Part shown: positions 7,279-12,514 of the stretch, piece after piece
Position numbering within the stretch: the stretch's first letter is position 1
How the letters are laid out: each line of letters opens with the position of its first letter
Origin: an uncultured Collinsella sp.
GTDB taxonomy: Bacteria > Actinomycetota > Coriobacteriia > Coriobacteriales > Coriobacteriaceae
DNA: 12,514 nucleotides
Direction of reading: 5' to 3'
Assembly: GCA_902496645.1 (NCBI GenBank)
Contig: CABVBR010000051.1
Coordinates: 1-12,514, forward strand
Translations under genes and position numbers: made by a program
The notes under the pieces: model-generated
Seen by the model: the letters and a program-made list of their open reading frames with translations, nothing else
Told to the model about the DNA's origin: nothing
The model's database searches: none

Positions 7279-7288
7279 GCGCGACGCG

Positions 7289-7329
7289 AAAAGCGGCGGG
7301 GCGCCCGCGTCCGCGCTGGTGCCCCGCCG
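7289..7329 (-). terminator. Rho-independent terminator of rmuC
   Basis: A 9-bp GC-rich stem (7321-7329 with 7294-7302) and an 18-nt GC-rich loop are followed on the minus strand by GCTTTTCGC. It begins just past the rmuC stop at 7340. Confidence 0.75.
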
Positions 7330-7339
7330 TCCATTTCGG

Positions 7340-8695
7340 CTAGTCCTCGTCCTCTTGGTCTGCGGGCAGGCCTGCGGACGTGAGCCCCAAGATCGCGTCG
7401 GCCTGTTCGGTATCCTCCAGCGCGTCGATGTCCTTGAGCTTGCGTTCCATAACGTTAGTGCGCGTGGTGATGATGCCCTCGACCGTTTTGCCCGCGGTCT
7501 CGATCTGCTGCTGGGCACGGCGCAGCGCCGCCTGATAGCGCGGCAGCTCGGCCTTGACGGCGGAGAGCACGCGCAGCACGTCGTCGGTGCGCTTTTGCAG
7601 CTTAAACGTCTGGTAGCTCATCTGCAGGCTGTTGAGGATGGCGGCCATGGTGCTGGGGCCGGCAACGTTGACGTGATAGTCGCGGCCCAGGGTCTCGATA
7701 AGCCCGGGGCGGCTGACGACCTCGGCGTACAGCCCCTCAAACGGCACAAACAGAATGCCGAAGTTGGTGGTCACGGGCACGCTCAGGTACTTTTCGCAGA
7801 TGTCCTTGGCCTCGCGTTTGACCATCATATCGAGCGTCTTGCGCGCAGCGGCGACGGCCTCAGCGTCACCCGACTCCTGGGCGTCGAGCAGATGCTCGTA
7901 CGCATCGCCCGGGAATTTGGAGTCGATCGGCAGCAGCACGGGATCGCCCTCGTCTACCGGCAGCTTGACGGCAAACTCAACACGTTCCGAGGCGCCAGGC
8001 TTGGTGGCGACGTTTTCCAGATACTGGTCGGGCGTAAGGATGTCCGCAAGGATCGCACCCAGCTGCACCTCACCCAAAATGCCACGCGCTTTGACGTTGC
8101 CCAGCACGCGCTTAAGGTCGCCCACGCCGGTGGCGATGGATTGCATATCGCCCAAGCCCTTGTACACGGCCTCGAGCTGGTCGCTCACCTGCTTAAACGA
8201 TGCGGACAGACGATCATTGAGCGTACGGGAAAGTTTCTCGTCCACTGTCGCGCGCATCTGATCGAGCTGCACATTGTTGTCCTTGCGGATGGCGCCCAGC
8301 TGGGCATCGACCGTCTCACGCACCTTGTCCAGGCGCTGCTCGATTCCCTCGCGGTTGGCGCCGAGCTGTTGGGTCGTCTCGCGGCGCAGGTCATCCATAC
8401 GGTCGCCGGCCTGCGAGAATTCGCGCGCGATGGTCAGGTAGCGTTGCTGCTCTACGGCGGCGTCGGTCGTCTGCTGCTGCGCGATGGCGTTTGCCGTGCG
8501 TCGGGTTTCTGCCAGCGCGACGTTGAGGACATCGAGCGTACTGTTGGCCTGCTCGAGCGCAGCCAGCATCTCCGCCCCGCTATCGCCGCGCTTTCGTAAC
8601 TCGGCACGAAGGCCTTTAAGCTGCAGGGCGCAAACCACAGCAACTCCCACTGCCACCAAGGCAATCACAACAAGCGCAATATCAATAGCAGACAT
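7340..8695 (-). CDS. rmuC: RmuC family DNA recombination protein
   Basis: 451 residues. An N-terminal membrane anchor (about 4-24) is followed by a long Gln/Glu/Arg-rich coiled coil (about 28-185) and the RmuC domain: RGILGEVQLGAIL (204-216), LPIDSKFP (255-262) and HVNVAGPSTM with AAILNSLQMSY after it (341-361), all hallmarks of the family. RmuC limits rearrangements at short inverted repeats in E. coli and its core resembles restriction-type nucleases. Start choice: ATG at 8695 with GGAG three bases upstream starts exactly at the membrane anchor; the ATG at 8728 has no ribosome site. A -10-like GATAAT lies at 8721-8726. The HTH gene ends only 51 bp upstream without a terminator, so read-through is possible. 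Confidence 0.92.
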   Translation of the reverse strand: MSAIDIALVVIALVAVGVAVVCALQLKGLRAELRKRGDSGAEMLAALEQANSTLDVLNVALAETRRTANAIAQQQTTDAAVEQQRYLTIAREFSQAGDRMDDLRRETTQQLGANREGIEQRLDKVRETVDAQLGAIRKDNNVQLDQMRATVDEKLSRTLNDRLSASFKQVSDQLEAVYKGLGDMQSIATGVGDLKRVLGNVKARGILGEVQLGAILADILTPDQYLENVATKPGASERVEFAVKLPVDEGDPVLLPIDSKFPGDAYEHLLDAQESGDAEAVAAARKTLDMMVKREAKDICEKYLSVPVTTNFGILFVPFEGLYAEVVSRPGLIETLGRDYHVNVAGPSTMAAILNSLQMSYQTFKLQKRTDDVLRVLSAVKAELPRYQAALRRAQQQIETAGKTVEGIITTRTNVMERKLKDIDALEDTEQADAILGLTSAGLPADQEDED

Positions 8696-8720
8696 AGACT
8701 CCGCCCAACAAACCCAATCG

Positions 8721-8726
8721 ATTATC
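8721..8726 (-). promoter_or_regulatory. Candidate -10 element for rmuC
   Basis: GATAAT on the minus strand, with a T before it, matches five of six consensus bases and would give an 18-nt leader. The -35 is poor. Three TTGAT-like repeats surround it, overlapping the gap after the HTH gene. Confidence 0.3.
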
Positions 8727-8746
8727 AATCAAAACCGCGATCAATC

Positions 8747-9310
8747 TTACCCCGCCACACGCACTGGACGCCCGGCCCCTTCTTGGGTGCTTCTCTCTTC
8801 CGCATATTCCATAATGCGGCGCGCCGTCTCCCTGCTCACCTTTGAGTCATCGCCGGCTAAGTATGCGTACACGTTTCCCTTATTCAGATTCAAATCGCGG
8901 CAGAGACCGTAGCGCGTTACGCCCGACTTCCCTAGCGCTCCCAATGTTCTTTTTCGCATCAGGGCGTTGATCCTCCTGTCCGCCACTGGCTTTTCCTTCA
9001 CCGCTCTATACGCGCGCCAGACGTTGGCATAACGGTTAGGGAGCTCACTTTTGGCGCATAGAGACGCCATGCTACCCGCTTGATCGTACAAGGACAAAAC
9101 GCCTCGGTAATCCTCTTCCATCCACGAGCCCTCAGATAAACCCAGAACGTATTCGGCCTTACCCTGCGCCAAAGCGAGCAAAAACAGAGGCTCCGCCACA
9201 CGTGGCTCAACCGTTGTTGCCTGCTTTACAAGCTTCCTAAAACTCAGCGACTGCTGTCCGGACAGCTCTCGGCAATAGCCTTTCAAAAATCCCTCAAAAG
9301 TCAGATTCAA
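8747..9310 (-). CDS. Helix-turn-helix partner of the nucleotidyltransferase (putative antitoxin)
   Basis: 187 residues. The C-terminal part (about 128-172) has the pattern of an XRE-like helix-turn-helix: GLCRDLNLNKGNVYAYL with a basic helix RETARRIMEY after it. The N-terminal 120 residues are helical and unrecognised. Start choice: there is no suitable ATG. A perfect AGGAGGT (9317-9323) lies six bases before TTG 9308-9310, and this TTG overlaps the TGA of the upstream gene by two bases. The longer frame to 9430 runs inside that gene and is rejected. The overlap implies coupled translation with the nucleotidyltransferase, as in toxin-antitoxin pairs; by analogy this would be the DNA-binding antitoxin/autoregulator. 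That role is inferred from arrangement only. Confidence 0.75.
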   Translation of the reverse strand: MNLTFEGFLKGYCRELSGQQSLSFRKLVKQATTVEPRVAEPLFLLALAQGKAEYVLGLSEGSWMEEDYRGVLSLYDQAGSMASLCAKSELPNRYANVWRAYRAVKEKPVADRRINALMRKRTLGALGKSGVTRYGLCRDLNLNKGNVYAYLAGDDSKVSRETARRIMEYAEERSTQEGAGRPVRVAG

Positions 9311-9837
9311 CCGAGCACCTCCTTTTTGTATTGCCTGTATGCGCAGACCATCTCTTGATAACTCCGCTCCGAAGGCGAAGACGCCAGCGCCTCGCCCTCG
9401 TCGAATATAAGCCGTTCGAGCAGATCCCAATCAAGTCGGTCGATAAACGCTCGACTATGGAGGTCGACGATGTCGTTCGGACGATAGGCATAAAGCTTCA
9501 TCACCGCCAGGTCCTCCAAGGATGGCGTAAAGTACCTGATAAAACGCGCGCCAATATCCAAGGGAATCAAACGATCTTCGTAATTGAATGGCATCTGATT
9601 ACAATATGCCACCGCCATACCATTCACCTCGGGGTATCGAACTATGATCTCGCGGAGGCAGCTGTCTGCCTCAAACACATCAATATCATGTGTAACCGAC
9701 CGATTCGTCACATCGTTTAGCATGAAGGCGCTTCCTCCCACCAATACAACGCTCGGCCTGTCGTCTCTTGGACCTATTTCCAGCTCCGCCTCTTCGTCAA
9801 TGTCCAAAAGAGTCCGCTCTAAATCCTGCTTATACAT
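9307..9837 (-). CDS. DUF6036/AbiEii-like nucleotidyltransferase (putative toxin)
   Basis: 176 residues. VLVGGSAFML (31-40) followed by THDIDVF (49-55) gives the GGS and DxD (D51, D53) signature of the nucleotidyltransferase fold, and SLEDLAVMKLYAYRPNDIVD (106-125) is the helix typical of DUF6036 and AbiEii-type proteins. AbiEii- and MenT-type members transfer nucleotides to cellular targets such as tRNA and are toxic unless restrained; some related proteins have other roles. The start ATG has AGGA six bases upstream. It is the first gene of a coupled pair with the HTH protein, the reverse of the AbiEi-AbiEii order. A 7-bp inverted repeat lies in the leader. Fold call firm, toxicity inferred. 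Confidence 0.8.
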   Translation of the reverse strand: MYKQDLERTLLDIDEEAELEIGPRDDRPSVVLVGGSAFMLNDVTNRSVTHDIDVFEADSCLREIIVRYPEVNGMAVAYCNQMPFNYEDRLIPLDIGARFIRYFTPSLEDLAVMKLYAYRPNDIVDLHSRAFIDRLDWDLLERLIFDEGEALASSPSERSYQEMVCAYRQYKKEVLG

Positions 9838-9849
9838 AGCAAATCCTAT

Positions 9850-9870
9850 TATTATTTATCTTCAATAATA
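9850..9870 (-). promoter_or_regulatory. AT-rich inverted repeat before the nucleotidyltransferase gene
   Basis: TATTATT (9850-9856) and AATAATA (9864-9870) form perfect 7-bp arms around a 7-nt spacer, 13 nt before the start codon, in an AT-rich stretch that must also hold the promoter. Two GTTGCA motifs 22 bp apart (about 9878 and 9899) lie just upstream. Either could be the site where the HTH partner represses the operon. The rest of 9838-9960 shows no gene. Confidence 0.35.
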
Positions 9871-9960
9871 CTATTCAGTTGCACGACAGGACCCACAGGT
9901 TGCAAGAATTCTACTCGTGGCGATAATCCCTACACCCTAGAAGTCCTAATGTGACAAACG

Positions 9961-10383
9961 CTAACTCTCCCAGCCGGCGCGGATGGTTGTTATGACATCG
10001 CCTAGGCGCTGGCCGAGGGCTGACAGATGTTGGAGCACTTCGCTGGGCGAGGCACCGTTGAGGATGCAGGTGAGCGCATACGAGACCAAGAAAATCGCCG
10101 CAAGTCCTAACGGAATGAGCACAATCATCGCTAACGTGCGCAGGCGCTGGCCCACGCGACGGTGACGCGTGCGGCGCTTGTCAAACGCAAGCTCCTGTGC
10201 ATACGAATCTTGTTGTACGGAATAGTTCTCTGGCGCCGATCCGCCCGCAAGCGAAACCGCGGGCGTGGCATTTTGCGCAGGGGGCTGGGCGACTACCCCT
10301 TGCATTTGCATCTCCATGAGCCGCTGCTGTTGGCGCAACATGCGCTCGGCTTGCTGCTGCGGGGTCTCAAGAAACAGGTCCAT
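9961..10383 (-). CDS. Small single-span membrane protein of unknown function
   Basis: 140 residues, not recognised. The N-terminus (about 8-30) is Gln/Met/Arg-rich and likely helical, then comes a low-complexity Ala/Pro/Ser linker (31-60), a strongly basic stretch (69-83, KRRTRHRRVGQRLR) and one membrane helix (about 84-108), ending in a short polar tail. The basic flank predicts the N-terminus in the cytoplasm. Start choice: GAGGAGG five bases before ATG 10383 is among the best ribosome sites in the window, so the longer frame to 10527 is rejected. No terminator is visible behind it and it stands alone. Confidence 0.75.
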   Translation of the reverse strand: MDLFLETPQQQAERMLRQQQRLMEMQMQGVVAQPPAQNATPAVSLAGGSAPENYSVQQDSYAQELAFDKRRTRHRRVGQRLRTLAMIVLIPLGLAAIFLVSYALTCILNGASPSEVLQHLSALGQRLGDVITTIRAGWES

Positions 10384-10583
10384 GCTGGCCTCCTCAATCG
10401 GAGCATTCGACGCTTGCGCCCAGCATCCCGCACCGCCAAGGCCACGGCAACGCAATCCGTAGCAATAGCCGCAAAGTTTCTTGCTGACAAAAGCTGTCGA
10501 AAACCTCAACAACTCCCCTACCAGCACTTTCTTTGAGCTTTTTTATCGGATGATCTTTTGCCCTTCCGCTAGCCCGCCAACTA

Positions 10584-10618
10584 ACCAAAAGCTGACCAAA
10601 AGCTTGACGAAAAGTGTG
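10584..10618. repeat. Three near-tandem 11-12 bp repeats
   Basis: ACCAAAAGCTG, ACCAAAAGCTTG and ACGAAAAGTGTG follow each other with a period near one helical turn. They lie in the 10384-10640 gap between the small membrane protein and the hairpin element. Apart from a TTGTCA -35-like hexamer near 10480-10490, I see nothing else there. Confidence 0.45.
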
Positions 10619-10628
10619 GAGACAGGGA

Positions 10629-10794
10629 CCCCACGCAAAACGCGCCGCCCCCATAAGGGGCGGCGCGCAAACCAATCTATGAGCCAAAACTCGCTGGCAA
10701 GCCCGCGCCGTCAGACCCGCGGCGTATGCCTTTGCCTCGCGCGACTCTGCGAAGCCGTGAGCGAGAGGGAAAGGGATGCGCCGCGGGTCTGACG
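10629..10794 (-). repeat. Composite two-hairpin element, copy 1
   Basis: The element holds, in plus-strand order, CCCCACGCAAAACG, terminator hairpin H1 (10641-10667), a 41-nt linker ending GCAAGCCCGC, and long hairpin H2 (10709-10794). H2 has 16-bp perfect outer arms (10709-10724, 10779-10794), an imperfect inner stem, and an apex core (10741-10763) centred on GCGAAGC (10749-10755). Copy 2 at 11566-11743 shares every part except the outer-arm sequence. On the minus strand it follows the stop of the 10849-11481 gene, with another hairpin (10798-10830) in between. Confidence 0.75.
10641..10667 (-). terminator. Terminator hairpin H1 of copy 1
   Basis: An 11-bp perfect GC stem with a 5-nt loop is followed on the minus strand by GTTTTGCG. 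It should end transcripts from the multi-span membrane protein gene. A weaker hairpin (10616-10634) followed by ACTTTTCG lies behind it as a possible backup. Confidence 0.65.
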
Positions 10795-10848
10795 CCCGGA
10801 GCGGCAAGGCCAGCAGTTGCCCCGCGCTCCGCAGTCGGCAAAGACAGA

Positions 10849-11481
10849 TTACATGCCCGCGAGACCTCGGGCGGCGGTGGCACACATAAACGCCAGTGCC
10901 AGGATCACGAGCGAGCCCGCGATATCGACCAGCACGCCCATTGCGCGGCGCTCAAACAGCCAGCTCTCGAAGTGCGGGGCAACGTTGCGCCAAACACGCC
11001 ACAACAAGATGCCCATGCCGATGACACCGGGAATATTGAGCAGCAAAATCTCGGAGCACAAGAGGCCGATCAGGTTGCCGGCGGCAAAGCCCGCATCGCC
11101 CTCGCAGTACTTGCGATAAATCATGTACAGCATGTACGCCACAAACGGCTGCAGGCACGCAGAGATAAACGTGACCACCATCGAGGGGTCCTGAGAAAAG
11201 ACGTCGGTGAGCTTATCCACGCTCGCGGCATCCTTAGAGGCCAAGAACAGACCGATGACCACCACAGGCACCACGCCCAAGATGACCTCGACCATCGTAA
11301 ACAGCTTGGCAGTCAGGTCTTCGCTCGCCGTATTCAAATGAGGTGCCCACTCAGGATGAGCATGCGCGCCGACCTTCTTGTCCTTCTCGGCACGATCGGC
11401 CTTTTTGCCCTCAGGAACCCGACGACCAGGATCCTTGCGAGTCCCCGCCGCAGCCACCCGAGCCCGAGACTTCTTACCCAT
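10849..11481 (-). CDS. Multi-span membrane protein of unknown function
   Basis: 210 residues, not recognised. A charged, Lys/Arg-rich N-terminal tail (1-58) precedes four or five hydrophobic segments: about 60-82, 101-123, 131-166 (long enough for one helix or a re-entrant pair) and 181-205. Prolines within segments (V71P, IPGVIG) suggest a channel- or Yip1-like bundle, but I cannot assign a family. Start choice: GGGGTG about eight bases before ATG 11481 is favoured over the ATG at 11496, which lacks a ribosome site. The gene lies between the two hairpin elements and is a single transcription unit. Confidence 0.75.
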   Translation of the reverse strand: MGKKSRARVAAAGTRKDPGRRVPEGKKADRAEKDKKVGAHAHPEWAPHLNTASEDLTAKLFTMVEVILGVVPVVVIGLFLASKDAASVDKLTDVFSQDPSMVVTFISACLQPFVAYMLYMIYRKYCEGDAGFAAGNLIGLLCSEILLLNIPGVIGMGILLWRVWRNVAPHFESWLFERRAMGVLVDIAGSLVILALAFMCATAARGLAGM

Positions 11482-11565
11482 ACAAAAACACCCCATCAGG
11501 TAGTAGATAAACTAAAAGTCGCTACCCAGTGTACCCCACCCATGAACGGTGCCGTCCCAACCAGT

Positions 11566-11743
11566 CCCCACACAAAACGTGCCGCCCCAAAAGGGGCGGC
11601 ACACAAACTTTTAATATCAGCTTTTCTGTAGCGAGCCCGCAACGACCCAAAGCGGGCCGGGAGGGCGGGATTACCTTCCCTCAACGCGACCCTGCGAAGC
11701 CGTGAGCGGGGAGGGAAGGCAATCCCGCCCTCCCGGCCCAGCT
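11566..11743 (-). repeat. Composite two-hairpin element, copy 2
   Basis: Same order as copy 1: CCCCACACAAAACG, hairpin H1 (11579-11602), a linker containing GCGAGCCCGC (11631-11640), and long hairpin H2. H2 has 19-bp perfect arms (11654-11672, 11721-11739; AGC/GCT extend them past one bulged A), inner arms CCTTCCCTC/GAGGGAAGG, and the apex core (11686-11708) with GCGAAGC at 11694-11700. The core differs from copy 1 at one base. It begins 17 nt after the rubrerythrin stop on the minus strand. Confidence 0.75.
11579..11602 (-). terminator. Terminator hairpin H1 of copy 2 (rubrerythrin)
   Basis: A 10-bp perfect stem closed by an AAAA loop (TTTT on the minus strand) is followed on the minus strand by GTTTTGTG. 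It should end the rubrerythrin transcript. The plus-strand side carries ACTTTTAATA a few bases later, so it may work in both directions. Confidence 0.65.
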
Positions 11744-11760
11744 CATGTCAGCGCCACGCG

Positions 11761-12300
11761 CTAGTAGTTCACCACCTGCTCCTCAAAGTACGCCTTCGGG
11801 TGGTTACAAACCGGGCACACCTCGGGCGCCTCGGCGCCCACATGCAGGTGCCCGCAGTTCAGGCACTTCCATACCTTCACGCCCTCACGCTCAAACACCT
11901 CGCCCGACTCAATGCGCTCGACAAGCTTGTTGTAGCGCTCCTCGTGAGCCTGCTCGACAGCACCGACGCCACGGAACTTTGCGGCGATCTCGGTAAAGCC
12001 CTCCTCCTCGGCGGTCTTGGCGAACTCGTCGTACATCGTGGTCCACTCGTAGTTCTCGCCCGCAGCGGCATCACGCAAGTTGTCCAGGGTGTCGGGAACG
12101 GCGCCGTCATGCAGATACTTAAACCACAGCTTGGCGTGCTCGGACTCGTTGCCTGCGGTCTCGGCAAAGATATTCGAGATCTGAACGTAGCCATCCTTCT
12201 TGGCCTTAGATGCGTAGTAGCGATACTTGGTATGCGCCTGGGACTCACCGGCAAAAGCGGTCTCGAGGTTCTTCTTGGTTTGAGAGTTCTCAAAATCCAT
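11761..12300 (-). CDS. rbr: Rubrerythrin, diiron peroxidase with rubredoxin domain
   Basis: 179 residues. It reduces hydrogen peroxide in the cytoplasm of anaerobes using electrons passed through its own rubredoxin domain. Diiron ligands fall at the expected places: E19 (GESQAH), E52 and H55 (ESEH), E82 and E85 (GENYEW), E116 and H119 (VEQAH). The C-terminal rubredoxin-like domain has C146-x2-C149 and C162-x2-C165. Start choice: GGGAAG seven bases before ATG 12300 and the conserved N-terminus outweigh the longer frame to 12390. It is followed by hairpin element copy 2. I see no clear promoter or PerR-type box in the 115 bp upstream, so read-through from the preceding gene cannot be excluded. 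Confidence 0.95.
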   Translation of the reverse strand: MDFENSQTKKNLETAFAGESQAHTKYRYYASKAKKDGYVQISNIFAETAGNESEHAKLWFKYLHDGAVPDTLDNLRDAAAGENYEWTTMYDEFAKTAEEEGFTEIAAKFRGVGAVEQAHEERYNKLVERIESGEVFEREGVKVWKCLNCGHLHVGAEAPEVCPVCNHPKAYFEEQVVNY

Positions 12301-12414
12301 AGGTGTACTTCCCTTCAACATATGCCGCCCGTAGGCTTCGAGCGGCCTTGTCTTTAGGATGCCCTCATGTCGAAAATCTAAACCTTGCAATCCTGTTTTT
12401 CAGATTCGGGTGGG

Positions 12415-12514
12415 CTACACGCTTAGCCAGCGGTTGCCCTCCACGCGGCAAAAGCCCTCACGCTCCAAGTCGGCCAAAATGCCTGCGACAAGATCACGAT
12501 CGACCGGCTCGCGG
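12415..12514 (-). CDS. C-terminus of an unidentified protein, cut by the window edge
   Basis: A minus-strand frame enters from the right edge and stops at TAG 12415-12417. The 32 visible residues include DLVAGILADLEREGFCRVEG and end NRWLSV. Helix, acidic-basic turn and a short beta-like end are reminiscent of a winged-helix C-terminal domain, but that is only an impression. Codon use matches the neighbours. No terminator is evident before rubrerythrin. Confidence 0.6.
   Translation of the reverse strand, partial: REPVDRDLVAGILADLEREGFCRVEGNRWLSV

Noticed and set aside
6074..8599. An 841-codon open frame on the plus strand
   Set aside because: It runs antisense through both the ABC exporter and rmuC, whose motifs are unmistakable. 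Its product is His/Arg/Gly-rich without any domain, as expected for a shadow frame in GC-rich DNA.
9308..9430. N-terminal extension of the HTH gene to an ATG at 9430
   Set aside because: The extension lies wholly inside the nucleotidyltransferase gene and has no ribosome site, whereas TTG 9310 has a perfect one.
10726..11631. A 301-codon plus-strand frame spanning the hairpin elements and a membrane protein gene
   Set aside because: It crosses both long hairpins and lies antisense to a gene with clear membrane segments. Composition is typical of a shadow.
10641..11743. The repeated hairpins as a CRISPR array or integron attC sites
   Set aside because: Only two copies exist 0.9 kb apart with a gene between them and no cas genes or integrase. 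attC sites keep their ends and vary inside, the reverse of this pattern.
1..12514. tRNA, rRNA or riboswitch genes
   Set aside because: I found no cloverleaf ending with a plausible acceptor, no rRNA-like segments and no leader matching a riboswitch I know.

Overview
The window looks like chromosomal DNA of a high-GC anaerobic gut actinobacterium of the Coriobacteriia, most likely Collinsella or a close relative. This is an inference from GC-rich codon use, C(T)TTTG-type terminator tails, a rubrerythrin of anaerobes, and the overall style of the proteins. No rRNA, tRNA or other taxonomic marker is present. Nine complete genes and one truncated gene lie on the minus strand. Only one convincing gene, a DUF4143-type ATPase, lies on the plus strand.

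Layout, left to right. 1-1880: a circularly permuted ATP-grasp enzyme (glutathionylspermidine-synthase-like), flanked by two copies of a ~45-bp repeat and by terminators. 1894-2940: a membrane-anchored zinc-ribbon protein. 3060-4753: an apparent insertion. A 56-bp direct repeat of the 3' end of nth brackets the lone plus-strand ATPase, so nth appears to have been split and given a replacement tail. 4685-7213: endonuclease III (nth) and, upstream of it, an ABC exporter half-transporter, probably co-transcribed. 7340-8695: rmuC. 8747-9837: a two-gene module of a DUF6036/AbiEii-like nucleotidyltransferase and a helix-turn-helix partner, translationally coupled through a TTG start; it resembles a toxin-antitoxin system. 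9961-10383: a small single-span membrane protein. 10849-11481: a multi-span membrane protein. 11761-12300: rubrerythrin. 12415-end: the C-terminus of an unidentified gene.

The most unusual structure is a composite two-hairpin element present twice (about 10629-10794 and 11566-11743), each time just 3' of a minus-strand gene. Each copy has a short GC-rich terminator hairpin and a long hairpin. The two long hairpins share a 23-nt apex core with one difference and contain the motif GCGAAGC, yet their perfect outer arms (16 and 19 bp) are unrelated in sequence. Together with the nth-flanking insertion and the nucleotidyltransferase/HTH pair, these are the parts that go beyond ordinary housekeeping content.

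Functionally the window mixes genome maintenance (nth, rmuC), oxidative-stress defence (rubrerythrin), envelope proteins and transport, and accessory genes (ATPase cassette, TA-like pair). Apart from ABC-nth and the nucleotidyltransferase/HTH pair there is little sign of multi-gene operons.
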